NCBI GenBank assembly: GCA_008508345.1
Contig: QNGE01000134.1
Coordinates: 84,533 to 148,532, forward strand
Reading direction: 5' to 3'
Length of the DNA: 64,000 nucleotides
From: Paragonimus westermani
Lineage: Eukaryota > Platyhelminthes > Trematoda > Plagiorchiida > Troglotrematidae
Under the pieces are notes generated by a model. It saw nothing but the letters and a program-made list of their open reading frames with translations, was not told the DNA's origin and made no database searches. Numbering within the stretch: the stretch's first letter is position 1; every line of letters starts with the position of its first letter. This document shows, piece by piece, positions 11,823 through 22,041 of the stretch. The translations under genes were made by a program, and so were the position numbers.

Positions 11823-11914
11823 AAAATTGTCAGCAAAATAACTTTTACCTGATTTCATTCCGTTTTCTTTAGCACTAGTACAATGCCGCCGATAATGAAC
11901 GATTTCGTTTTCAG

Positions 11915-13204
11915 ATGTATCAGGCGGTGGAATTCAAGGATGAGAGCGTGAGGGTAGTGCACATGTCGTGGATTACGCAGCCATGCCTTACGCTCTGGTC
12001 AGGAATAGCATCCACGAAACAACACAGGTTGCTTTTGAGTGGAATGGAAACACCCAGTGATTCGAAGCTGTACAAAGTGAAGATGCACCGCGCAACAGGT
12101 GTGCGCTCTTGAGATTCCTAACATTTTCTAGATGATCTGCAATTGGCTTACAAATACCAACGAATGCTGGAACAGTTATCAGAGATACCACCGTCTGACG
12201 CCACGGACATGATGGATTGCGGTGACAAAGGTGAGAAGTTCAGTGAAATCGTCTTACGTCACATGTGCAGAAAAGCTATTGTCCGTTCCGACTTCACATA
12301 TGAAGTTGAAGAGTAACGGAAGCCCCAAGTTTACACCGTCGACAGGAACTATAACCCACCACCACCACAATTTCAGATTATATCCCACGCATCTCTATCT
12401 CCAACACGATGGGCATTGGGGTCAGTGGAGAACCTGCCCACTTTCTCCAGCTTTATCGCGTCCAGGTATGTAATTGGTAAAATGTCGTTCGGTTAGCATC
12501 CAGCTCCATCATTGTTAGTCCATCAGCGGCACATAGTGAGGCAGTGTGCAAAAACGACACTGCCAAGGAATTGAGGGAGTTGAAAGGTAAGTTCTATCAA
12601 TACAAATAATCACCGCGTTCACCAGGTGTAATTGAGAACTTAATTCTCCAAAACATCAGAATGCGCGATGAGTTGCACGCCCTACGGTTGGAAGTGAATG
12701 CACTGCGATTTCAAAATGCAGCTTCCGGTGTGTCAACCACTACACAATTCCCCGTGCGATCCCCAATGCAGTCCATAATGGACATGCAACTGCTGTATAT
12801 GAAGCTGGAAGAAGCGGAAGTACATATCCAGCTGGTGTGTTCCATTTTTCAGATTCACAGTACCCATGTGACCTTTCTCAGCATTGTCGGCGGTACATCC
12901 CTGGGTGATTGCACCCGGAATGTTAGGAAAACATTACCGACGGATGGAGTGGCGAAAACCGTAAATTCAAGAGGAGTGATCAACCGTGCCTTCATTGCCT
13001 CCTCATCCCCGGCCGAAGCCATCGTTGGTATGTTCGAACACGAACAGTTATCACTAGGTAAATGTAGAATCCATCATGAAGAAGGCTTATCTCGGCATAT
13101 CGCACACAAACGTCAAGAGAACCATTAAACGGTGGATTCAGAAGACGAGATTGCGGGCAACGAAAGAAGCCAACGATCTCGTTGCCGGCATCTCTGCACT
13201 GTGA
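11915..13204 (+). CDS. DUF4806-domain protein, six exons with micro-introns, intact
   Basis: Exons on my reading are 11915-12098, 12132-12230, 12271-12465, 12497-12586, 12626-13027 and 13068-13204. The five introns are 33, 40, 31, 39 and 40 nt, all GT...AG. The exons total 1107 nt, giving one open frame of 368 residues from ATG 11915 to TGA 13202-13204. The N-terminus (M-Y-Q-A-V-E-F-K-D-E-S-V) and the K-L-Y-K-V-K block match the head of DUF4806 proteins. A Ser/Pro/His linker follows, then a coiled-coil-like stretch (R-M-R-D-E-L-H-A-L-R-L-E). The DUF4806 domain itself has F-L-S-I-V-G-G, V-A-K-T-V-N-S-R-G and I-K-R-W-I-Q near the end. Such genes accompany this transposase type in other animals; their role is unknown to me. 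It is intact while the neighbouring transposase is broken. A 26- or 18-nt piece starting at 12836 might be a further intron, but the frame is open without it. No signal peptide or membrane segment is seen. Confidence 0.7.
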
Positions 13205-13480
13205 CTTTAATCGTGTACCCGTCAAAGTCATACAAATATTGCCGTAAATATTGCGCTCAATGTAACGTATGGATGTCTATATAACTTTTACATTGTTTCT
13301 CGTGAAGTGGAACATTGCGCTGTCGTTAATATGCGCGAATTGGTCTACGTTTAACGCGAGTGAGCTCGTAGGATAATAGACGGTGTGTGATATGTGATAA
13401 GGTCACTCAATGGGGCTGTGAGCATTTTTCTCTCTCACCGTTTCCCGACTGTTCTTAAACTGTCTAGTTGGAACACTCAG

Positions 13481-13509
13481 GGATCACTCAAAGAACACTC
13501 AGGGAACGG
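13481..13509. repeat. Right inner terminal inverted repeat of the CACTA-like element
   Basis: Pairs with 9498-9526. The outer part to 13527 is less similar but again ends in CACACCG when read inward from the right. Confidence 0.8.
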
Positions 13510-13623
13510 TCTTTCTACTGCGGTGTGAACAAGGTGGAGCGCCGTTCTTGGGAATTACAGGGATTGCCAAGAACAGAGTGAAATAATAGCCGAACAGAAT
13601 GAAATAACCTACTAAACTAACAG

Positions 13624-14350
13624 TCACTTAAGTGAGTGGGAATCCAAGATCACTTTGGAACGGTCCTTTGAAGAGCAGCTAACAACCTGTAGTGGGAGGC
13701 TGTTCCAGTGGTTGATAACTCTATAGGAGAAGAACTGTTGCCCGCGAAATGTCAAGGGTCGATGCTTAAAGAACTTCTTGTCGTGACCACTTTGACTGTT
13801 ATCACCTACTGGGGTGAAGAAGTGCTGCACGAGTCCTTCGTCAGAGATAATGTGTATGAAAATCAAGTCACGACGGAGTCTTCGAAGCTGAAGTAGATAA
13901 AGGTCAAGGAGTTCAATGCGAGACTCATAGGAGAGATGTCGCAAGCCGGTGAAAATTTTGGTAGTTACTCGCTGGACACGTTCTTTGGCGAGTGTTACTC
14001 TTCGAACCAGTGTGAGCGACTTGATCACCATACTTGAGCAGTGGACTTATGTAGACTCCGTAAAGCGTTTGAATGGCATGATTGTCTACGCAGGGAAAGA
14101 CGCTATCATTCCAAGAGTCACAACTCCCCTCTTGGCGGCCATCTGATGTTTGCAAAAGAATGGTAAATCAGACGACAACCAAATCCTTGAGTATTTTTCA
14201 AGGTCAATATTCGCGATATCTATTACACAGTGTTGCATCACCTTCGGGAATCACAGCATGTACCAGGAGTAAAGTAGAGTTATGGGTCTAAGAACATTGT
14301 AAGCAAATGCAAACCTAACAGCGTTTTAAAAATGTTTCCTAGAGGTGCAA
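13624..14350 (-). pseudogene. CR1-like LINE, C-terminal end of reverse transcriptase ORF
   Basis: A 135-codon open frame (14031 to 13624, minus) carries the usual tail of CR1-type proteins: A-K-E-R-V-Q-R-V-T-T-K, L-S-Y-E-S-R-I-E-L-L-D-L-Y, R-R-L-R-R-D-L-I, and F-F-S-Y-R-V-I-N-H-W-N-S-L-P. Upstream on the same strand, in another frame, is F-Q/I-Q-T-L-Y-G-V-Y with P-L-L-K-Y-G-D-Q-V (13990-14080). Before that, to about 14300, comes a degraded Q-M-A-A-K-R region. The catalytic domains are absent, as in a 5'-truncated LINE insertion. It lies just right of the CACTA-like element. Confidence 0.8.
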
Positions 14351-14429
14351 CTAGAGATCTTGAAGAGAGGTCGTTCGAATGGACGAGAATCGTGCAAGAA
14401 AAGAAGTGCAGTATAATGACGGTAAGGGG

Positions 14430-14600
14430 ATGGAACATGTAAAGCTTCTTATCATGACCTGGTTGACTTTATCAGCCCCGCAAGATGAAGAACTGACCAA
14501 CGAGTACTGTGCTAAAAAGGAGTTGCAAATGAACTAGGTCACCGCGGGGTCTTCAAAATTCGAATGTTCACCGATCAGAGGTTTCAAGTCCTGGCTGACA
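14430..14600 (-). repeat. Second, diverged copy of the same CR1 tail
   Basis: The block around 14448-14600 aligns by eye with 13768-13915 ('cttcttatcatgacc...' against 'cttcttgtcgtgacc...', and both end in a '...gtcttc(g/a)aa' block). It is more decayed than its neighbour, giving two related CR1 3' pieces in the same orientation. Confidence 0.6.
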
Positions 14601-16130
14601 AGTTATATGCCGCATGCCAGTGGCCAGTCACTTAGCCGCCGTCTGAAAACGCCCAGCATGGAATATGTCCTCCTCAAGCCGGTGGACTTGACTTTCTTGG
14701 CGTAATTCAACAGCAATCTCATGCAAACCCACCCAAGCGTTTGAAATGTTTCCTTTTTGGAGGAGAAATGTTCATTAGACCGTTCCAAAAGTAGCGGAAT
14801 TCTTTTTGCACCAATATCGTCATGGTACGCGAAAAATGTGTTAGACGAGGTCCTGGCGCCCGGATTTTTTTCAGGTCAATTCCCATTATGTCCGCTGCGC
14901 TGAGTGCAGTTAGAAACGCACGATGACCGTGTGCGCAGTTACCGTCATTTTGGAGGAGACTGCAATTGCTTGAGTCCCAACAAGATCTATCTGCAGTCTG
15001 TTGTGAAGACCGACATCTCAGCCATTTTTTGTCAATATACAAGACAGCGTTGCCAGAAACACTGTCCGGAAGGTCACTGTTAACCGTTCATCAGATCAAT
15101 GGATCGGCAACGGAGGGAGAGGGCAGCAGTTCTTGAAAGTTGCTCATCACGATGCTCGGATTCTGAGATCCAAGCTCGACGAGGCAGAAGTGTGAGAAAA
15201 TGATGAAAAACATGCTCTTTTGATTTGTTTGATTGCTAAGGATAGATGACTCCAGGATCCACGATGTCCAGTTTCACGCACAGACAGACTCTAAGCATTG
15301 AACACCTCGGCGTCTGGTTCTCCGATTTCAGTGGAAGAGGTTCTGTTGCAGCTAATCTACGGCAGAGAAAGAGTGCATCAAAAAACGTTGCCGTTCTCAA
15401 TATTCACTTGACTGAAAAAGAGCATCGCCAGAAATGCACGCCCACAGAAGCGCAAGACGCCATACGCACATGAGAATGCTTAACGTAAACTCTTCCGCTT
15501 GCAAGCAGAAGATATGTGACCATTCTCACCGGAGCCCACCCGTAAGCATTAGTGCACACACTCAAGCATCCGCATACACCACTATCTGTCCGAGCTCACT
15601 ATCTCGTAATCCTATGCAAGCAGGCACGCATATATGCACGACATACTTGCATTCGTGTAGGCTGGCACGCATGAAGTCGATGGTCTATTGTTGTGTTGCG
15701 AACAACATGTACTCAGCGTAACAGACGAACCGAGACCAGATGGAGGTTCTTGGTACTCTAATGGTGTTGATTCAAATCAAAATTCACCTACTATGTTCGC
15801 CTCTGGTCAACTGGAGGTGGTGGTATAGTCACCTCGTTGCAATGTATACAATTTTAAACTGCTCGATGTTGCTGGCAAAATTTGCGAATATATCAGTGGC
15901 CAAAATCAGCGGCAGGAGGACATCCTATTCATTAGCGCTGGCAAAAATAGTTAAAAACGTTATATATACCTGTATGTGTGTGTGACTCTGACAGACGCTA
16001 AGTTCGGCAGAAGCGTCTTTTTGTAGAGTGAACACCGTTTCAGAAAAAGGGGCGGTTAACTAACCCTACTGTGCAACGCATCCTCTTCTCTATGGGTGAC
16101 TCCTTTCTCCGTTTGTCTTTTTAAGTATCT
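14601..16130. other. Stretch with no recognised gene
   Basis: Short frames on both strands (longest 107 codons, 14719-15042 minus) have no domain I recognise. The bases at 15430-15720 are rich in CA/GC dinucleotides and give spurious His/Ser-rich frames. Nothing else could be supported. Confidence 0.45.
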
Positions 16131-16132
16131 TT

Positions 16133-16630
16133 GGCTGTAATCATAAATAAATAAATAATATATATTTCCCAACGCATATGCGAGAAGCACGCTTGGTTAT
16201 GCGCGATCACTGTGGATATCTGCAAACCATACATAAACGAATAATTTAACAGTAGCACAAACGTGAAGTTTCTTGCAAGAAATACGTGGTCAAAGAGAAA
16301 ACGACTGTAGTTTATGGAACTTTCACGCACGCAACAGAGAAATAGATAGTTCGCTGATTTCACCGATTCAGTCCCAAAAAATGGGATGTTACACTAATTC
16401 ACTGTATACAAGGTTGTGGAATGAGCGATTTTTCAAATATTTCAAGGTCACTCCGGGAAGGTGTACGAACGCACCTTCGAAATTTTTTGCTGTTAGGGAA
16501 TGAAATTGGCGCCCGAAAATTATCAAGATAGATCGGCTTTGGCGAGGCATGGCGGAAAATCCCAAAATCAAGCGAAGGAATGGACAGATTTCAACGCAGG
16601 ATTTCGCCGATCACATAATTCGCTGATCAT
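16133..16630 (-). repeat. Dispersed repeat family A, copy 1
   Basis: It matches family A copy 3 (26428-26970) in inverse orientation over about 450 bases, for example 'gcgcgatcactg' and 'caaggttgtgg(a/g)atg' on this strand. Its 3' end in element orientation carries a (ATTT)n-type run at 16140-16160, where copy 3 has (TTA)n. The tails and 5' truncations suggest the 3' end of an unidentified LINE or SINE. Confidence 0.7.
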
Positions 16631-16861
16631 ATAATTCAGTTCGCTTCACTTCTTCTGGTTGTCCAGAGCTACAAGGGTTAGGTTGGAGTGATATTTGAAT
16701 AGCACATCTTGCCAGCTACCACCGCTGACCTGCATTACATAAACGGAAGCAATGTGGTTACTTCAATGACTTCCACCTCGTCACATCCACAGCCAGGTCA
16801 AAGGGATACCGTTTACTGGGACTAGAATATCTGCGGCCAAGTCGAAGGCTAACACCATCGG

Positions 16862-17167
16862 ATTATAGACCCGAACATATATCGTGAATCTGTGTATGAG
16901 GCCGGTCTCTTAAGCACAGTTGCAGAAAATGAGATGGATGGTGTTGTATCGTAAATCAGAGCGCGAAGCAAGTTTAACAAACTTAAATTACCACGTGTGC
17001 AATCTGCCTAACAAATTTACACAAAGGACATCAAATCGATTAACGTGTTGGAATTAAACCATAACCGCGGTGTACCACGCGAGCGTTAGTAGCCAATCGG
17101 ATACGAGTTCTACCTTTCGGCTTTGCAGTTGATTTACACAGAGAGCATCACACCCATCCGATCAACT
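16862..17167 (-). repeat. 3' LTR of the minus-strand gypsy relic
   Basis: It aligns with 21730-22041; the best shared segments are 'gcgagcgttagtagccaat' (17078-17096) and 'gtaaatcaga(g/a)cg'. The borders are approximate because the two copies differ a great deal. Confidence 0.6.
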
Positions 17168-17299
17168 ATGAATCAGGTTCAGATAAAACTGTCGACCGAG
17201 TTCGGAGCCTGTGATTAGCTACGAGGGTTTAAGGGGTTTGTAACGGGCGAATCCCTGGGTTGATCGTCCAGTAAATAACTGACACTGAATGACTTTCTT

Positions 17300-20237
17300 A
17301 TTGTTACCCAAGAGTGGGCTTTATGGAGATCAGAGATAAAAAGCTTCTTTGCGTTCTGTCGTGTGACTGCTCATTCGAGCGTACGAATGTTCCGGGTGCC
17401 AGAAATTTCGCTAACTTGGTATAGACCTTTTGGTAAGTCTCTCTCCGAAGCAGCTCGGAATGCTTGTATTCATTTGCAGGTTGGGAAGCTGCGTTAAGTT
17501 TCGTACGTAGACCTCTCCTGAACATAAGTTCAACAGCTGTTTTCCCCGGTCCCTTTATGGTGGCTGGTACGATAAGTGAATGAGGCTTCGAGCATAGAAT
17601 CCCCCTACGTTCCCATTTGTGTCTGTAATACCTGTATACACTCCTTCAAAGGGCGATTCAAACGTTCCACCATACCATTACTTGTACGGTTTCAAGGAAT
17701 AGTCCGCAAATGTATCATTCCCTGTCGACGCAAAAATTCTCCAAACCCTTACTAATTGAGATCCATTATCAATAAAAATCTCTTCGGGAATCCCCAAGCG
17801 GACAATGAGGTGTTTCGTTTGATGAATGTGTGCCTCAGGCCATTTACTGTAGTAATAACTGGTGACCAGTAGGTCACGTTCATTCCAAGGAGCTGTTGTG
17901 AGAGGTCCCATAATAATTGCCGGCTTCGCCCACGAGCGCATAGTTGAGTTACCCAACTTGCAATAATTCAGAAGACAACGAATAGCGCAATACCATGTAT
18001 ATTGCCACGACCGAGAAAAAATCAAATGTATAGCCAGCAGACGTCCTGCGTAGCGTGCGCGGAGAGAAAAATGCAGAATTTCCAATTAGCGGAAATAAGA
18101 CATACCGCTGAGCTTAACAAACCTGTCCCGACCGGAAGCGTCAAATTTCACAACAAAATACCAGTAAAAACCATGTCGTTCTAAGAGGTCGCTACATATT
18201 CCAATGGCTGCTTAAGGGCAACTGTAGGGTTGACTGATTTACCAGCATGTTGACAAGTGCCGCAATCATTGACGAGAGTCTCGATTGACGAAAACACTCG
18301 TTGCCACCGATACCATTCGCTTGCTCGACGAAGCGTCTGCCTGATTCCAGGATGCCTCTTATGAACATACAACACAATCTCACGTTTTAAGCTAGACAGT
18401 GGGTCGAGCCGTGATCCACGCGCGATGTACCCGTCTACCACAGAACCCACCTCTCACAAGGGAGAATAGCACTTTAGCTCGTCAGTGATATTTTCAACAT
18501 TATTCCACCCGGTAGAAATGTATCGTCTCGCTTGCTGAAACTCATCGTCCATTTGCATATGCTCTCGCAGTCGCTCTCTGGTTACCGCAAGAATTTCCTA
18601 ATACTCAATGGCAGCCACCATCTGGAATTCATTCGTATCGTCTGTACCAGTTTGTATAGGCAAAGGTGAGCGGAAAAGTGCATCAGCCATTTAATTGACT
18701 GACCCACTCTATATTTAATTTCGAGGTCGTAATTGATTAGTCTGGCATACCCCTTACTGACCCGTAATGGTTCCATGACTGGGAAGTGTCGTTAATGTTG
18801 CAAAATTAGTTCTAAGGGTAAATCGTTCACCGAAGAGGTACATATGCCACTTCTCACAGGCCCAGACACAGGCTAGAACTTCTTTCTCGCTAATGGATTA
18901 TTAAATTTCCGAACCAGAAAGTGTTCGTGTAGCGTATGTGATAATCTTTTCCTGTTCTTGTTGAATTTGAGAAAAACTGCTCCTTGACCGACATCGGAAG
19001 CATCTGTTGAAACGAACTTACTACAGGATTCGTCAAAGATACTAACAATGTGTGAAAAAGCTCCTCTCTGAGTGTCGGACTACCCAAAAGGAACATAAGA
19101 TCATATAAGTAATCGCAATGGTTCGCACGCGGTGGCGAAATTTGGAAGATGGCTTAAGTAGTATGAGCAGAATCCGGGGTACCGTTTAAGTTGAAGTAGA
19201 TTCGTATGTTCTGAAGCATTTGCAATAGCCTCAGTTTTTTGTACGTTGAGGCGAACTCCCTCATCAAATATAATGTGGCCAAGGAATGACATTCCAGTCA
19301 CACAGAATACACACTTGTTCATGTTCAGACGCGAGTTCAACAGGTGGGAACTAGATATCACAGAAAGAAGATTGGAATCATGTTCTTCCTCAGATTTTCC
19401 GAGAACAAATATCACCCATGTACACAATAGAACACCGGCATGATGATAAATATTGGGTCATGAATCGCTGCCAGGCTGAAGGAGCCATTGATGAAACTTT
19501 GTACTGGAACTGGCCTTCTGTAGTCATAAAGGCAGTGAGACATCTAAAATCGGCCGTAAGGGGTGTGTGAGAGAAAACAATTTTGACGTCCAATTTTGAG
19601 AAAAATATCGCCCCAGCAAGTTTAATTAACAGTACATCTTGATAAGCAGAATGAATTTTTAAACCACAATTTGTTCGTTGTGTTTGAAGATCTGTGCAAA
19701 GTCAAACGCTACCGTCTTTTTGAAAACCGCAACTGATGTATGTACCCAAGCCAAGCATGTTATTGACCCGATTATCATGTTGGAGCACTGAATTATTAGC
19801 AGCAGAAGTTGCTTTCCGCTTTGCAGGGGAGTTTCGGTCGCGGCTGTGATATGGAGGATGGTTTTGCATGTGACTTCAAATGAATTCATACGGCCACCTT
19901 GGCTACACGACCAATCAAATCGGCAAATAATTGTGGGTATTTATGACGTAATAATGGCACGTAAAACAGAAGCTATTGTCAAACGTTCACTTGAAGGCAA
20001 CAGGTTCAGAGCAACCACTGCGTTACGACCCAACATTGGTTTTCTGCCCATATTGCATGTGCGCACAACAACAGAAGTAGGTGGATAGAATTCAACACAC
20101 AATTAGGTCATTATAAATTCCCCTATTTTATGGGTGCATCGAAGTAGCTTTCAAATTTACAAACCGCTGGGCGCGCATTTAGATGTTTGGAATAACGCTC
20201 ATAAAATGAATAGGGGATCATGGTGATTGGAGATGCA
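17300..20237 (-). pseudogene. pol: Gypsy pol: end of protease, RT, RNase H and integrase
   Basis: From high to low coordinates on the minus strand: the protease end with P-M-L-G-R-N-A (about 20030); the RT start near 19740; the RT body with A-F-M-T-T-E-G-Q-F-Q-Y (19505-19540) and the degraded catalytic region Y-M-G-D (where Y-x-D-D is expected, near 19410). Then come the thumb with M-S-F-L-G-H-I-I-F-D-E-G-V-R (19240-19290) and the RNase H remains to an A-D-A-L-F-R-S block (18680-18700). The integrase zinc-binding part has H-P-G-I-R-Q-T-L and C-G-T-C-Q-H-A-G-K-S (18220-18360). The core has I-M-G-P-L-T-T-A-P-W-N-E-R and I-D-N-G-S-Q (17750-17920) with a deletion between them, and a C-terminal piece follows to about 17304. 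At least eight frame changes make it inactive. Confidence 0.8.
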
Positions 20238-20846
20238 TGTTGAAGTATCTGCTTGTGTGAGTGTGTGATGATTGTTATGTGTTGATAGAATGTTGGTGGC
20301 CACGTTCCCTGCTCTGTTTATTCCCTCCTCATTGATTCGTCTCCTTGAGTTGGAATTACTTATACCGATTACGAGCTTTTCTTACAATCTGACACTAACG
20401 TTCAAGTTACGCGCGTAACAAATCATTTCTTCTATGAATGCGGATCTTGATGTATTGCTAAATCTTGATACTGTTGATTGTAAAACTTGTTTCCGCGTAG
20501 TTTTTCTCCTTTACTTTCTTCTACCGGACCTTTGTTTGAATTTACCCTGTGTTCACTTTCGCTTGACCGCTTCACCATTACGTGACTGTTGCATTCGGTC
20601 ATATTCACGTGAACCGTTAATCTCGGAACTTTTATACTTGGTGGATTCAATATCGAGCGCCTTTTTAGTAAGAAACTCGCCAATACGATCGTTTCTCTTT
20701 TTGGATTCGAATTGGTTGCCCGACGGAATCAGAATTTATAGACGCTCGTTACTCACAGACGCGACTATCGTGGATCCAGCGTACCGATAGACGTTGCAAG
20801 AAGACTAAGCGTTGCTCGAACAACCACCGGTCGTCCGTGTTCAACA
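20238..20846 (+). repeat. Solo LTR of a BEL/Pao element
   Basis: It is similar along its length to 31154-31827, the LTR that follows a BEL/Pao integrase. It begins TGTT and ends AACA. The five bases before it (ATGCA, 20233-20237) and after it (ATGCT, 20847-20851) agree in four positions, as expected for a target duplication. The gypsy protease reading resumes on both sides, so this is a clean insertion reduced to one LTR. Confidence 0.75.
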
Positions 20847-21690
20847 ATGCTGAATCTAGATCCACTTCGAGAGGCAATCTTACGACTGAAAGCAGAAACT
20901 AGGCTGTTCAGACTTCGGAACGTGGTAATCGTGGTTCTTAAACAGACATGGGGGCAGCAATATATTCGTCAGAATATAATGCATAAATTGTTTCTGCGGT
21001 AGGACGTTTATCTGGAGCAGTAACAGTACCTCTCTAGTGCATGCACCGAGCGCGTATGGCAGACTTCCGCAAAATGACCAATTTAGAACAACGTGAAGGT
21101 TTGGCAGTTCTTGTTGTGCATCCCAGATTATTCATTTCATGTGTTGTTGATCCACACCAGAAACATTCACCAAAAGGTTGGAATGGCAGCTGACGGCCTC
21201 AAATTTCTGACCAATGCAACTGGCTGTGGTGACTTCGGGAACAGTTAACATTACGGTCGAACTTGTTTATTATAGGCCATTTCACAGGCCTTCTTCCAAG
21301 ATAATTTTGGTGCGTCATCAGTCAATAGAGATTCATGAATTCTCTCATTTTGTACACAAAGATAACCTGTCGCATTAGCATGCAGTCTTCATGTTTCTTA
21401 ATGGGTATTTTAGAGTACTCACACGGTTGGATGACTCATATAAGCTGAGGAGTGAAACTTTCCAGTGGTTCTCCAGTTTACTGACTGACGCGAGAAAAAG
21501 CGGACCTGAAGGTGCACATGTTGACAAAAGTCCCAGGTATTTTGACAATAGTATTTAAATCCTCCTCCAAGGTGGTTCTATGGCGCAGAGAACGAATGTC
21601 AAGCACTCTCTGGCCTTCAGTTCCCAGATGATTGAGGAGAAGTTTCAGTTTATTTGACTCTGTCAAGTCCAGCAATGGACTTCACAAATT
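20847..21690 (-). pseudogene. gag: Gypsy gag C-terminal part and start of protease
   Basis: The minus strand reads a Ty3/gypsy gag segment: N-K-L-K-L-L-L-N-H-L-G-T-E-G-Q-R-V-L (about 21600-21660), C-E-Y and an F-V-Y-K-M-R-E block (about 21340-21420). A CCHC-like knuckle follows (W-C-G-S-T-T-H then G-C, about 21130-21180). Just before the LTR border is L-E-V-D-L-D-S-A (about 20860-20885), a degraded copy of the protease site where gypsy proteases have D-T/S-G. This protease continues at 20237 on the other side of the solo LTR. The gag N-terminus is deleted, and stops and frame changes are common. The gag at 93-825 is a different family. Confidence 0.7.
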
Positions 21691-21729
21691 AGGCGATTCC
21701 AAGTAATCCGTACATGTTACCTTCCATGT

Positions 21730-22041
21730 AATCCACGAATATGGCGCTCGAAAAACTGCAGGATCCACCCAAAAGTTTGCAAGTGCATTCTTCGAAGTAA
21801 GGGCGATGCCATATGTTGTACCGTAAATCAGAACGTAGGGCAGGGTTAATGAACGCGAACTAGCATGCACGCAGTCTGCCCAGTAAGCGTGCACAAGGGA
21901 CATGAAATCAGTGAAAGAGTCAGAATTAAACCAATCATAGTCACGAGGTATCACGCAAGCGTTAGTAGCCAATGAGGTACGAAGTGAGAGATCTGGCCTT
22001 GTTAACGATGTACACGCAAAACAAATGGATGGTTGTAACAT
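21730..22041 (-). repeat. 5' LTR of the minus-strand gypsy relic
   Basis: On the minus strand it starts with TGTTACAACC near 22041. It aligns with 16862-17167 by the shared 'gcgttagtagccaat' core and neighbouring blocks. The primer-binding site just inside is not clear. Confidence 0.6.

Larger units (their letters stand above)
9481..13527 (+). mobile_element. CACTA/EnSpm-like DNA transposon with two genes
   Basis: The ends are inverted: left 9481 onward begins CACACTG, and right 13527 read backward begins CACACCG. The best conserved inner repeats are 9498-9526 and 13481-13509, 29 bases with two mismatches. Short GAGTGTTCC-type units recur near the ends, including a small palindrome at 9518-9539, as CACTA elements often show. 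Inside are a transposase relic (10027-11822) and a DUF4806-domain gene (11915-13204) on the same strand. I could not find a matching 3-bp target duplication, so the exact borders may be off by some bases. The length is about 4.05 kb. Confidence 0.75.
16862..22041 (-). mobile_element. Mag/K02A2.6-like Ty3/gypsy retrotransposon with nested solo LTR
   Basis: In minus orientation: 5' LTR (about 22041-21730), gag, protease, RT, RNase H, integrase, 3' LTR (about 17167-16862). The LTRs are strongly diverged, so the insertion is old. A plus-strand BEL/Pao LTR (20238-20846) sits inside the protease. Without it the element is about 4.6 kb, shorter than usual, and most of the gag N-terminus is missing. 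All domains are frameshifted. Confidence 0.7.

Noticed and set aside
12836..12861. Extra 18- or 26-nt intron in the DUF4806 gene
   Set aside because: Too short for splicing compared with the 31-40 nt introns, and the frame is open without it.
20095..20230. Short inverted words around CCCCTATT suggesting a MITE
   Set aside because: The arms are short and imperfect, and the segment reads as the gypsy protease on the minus strand.
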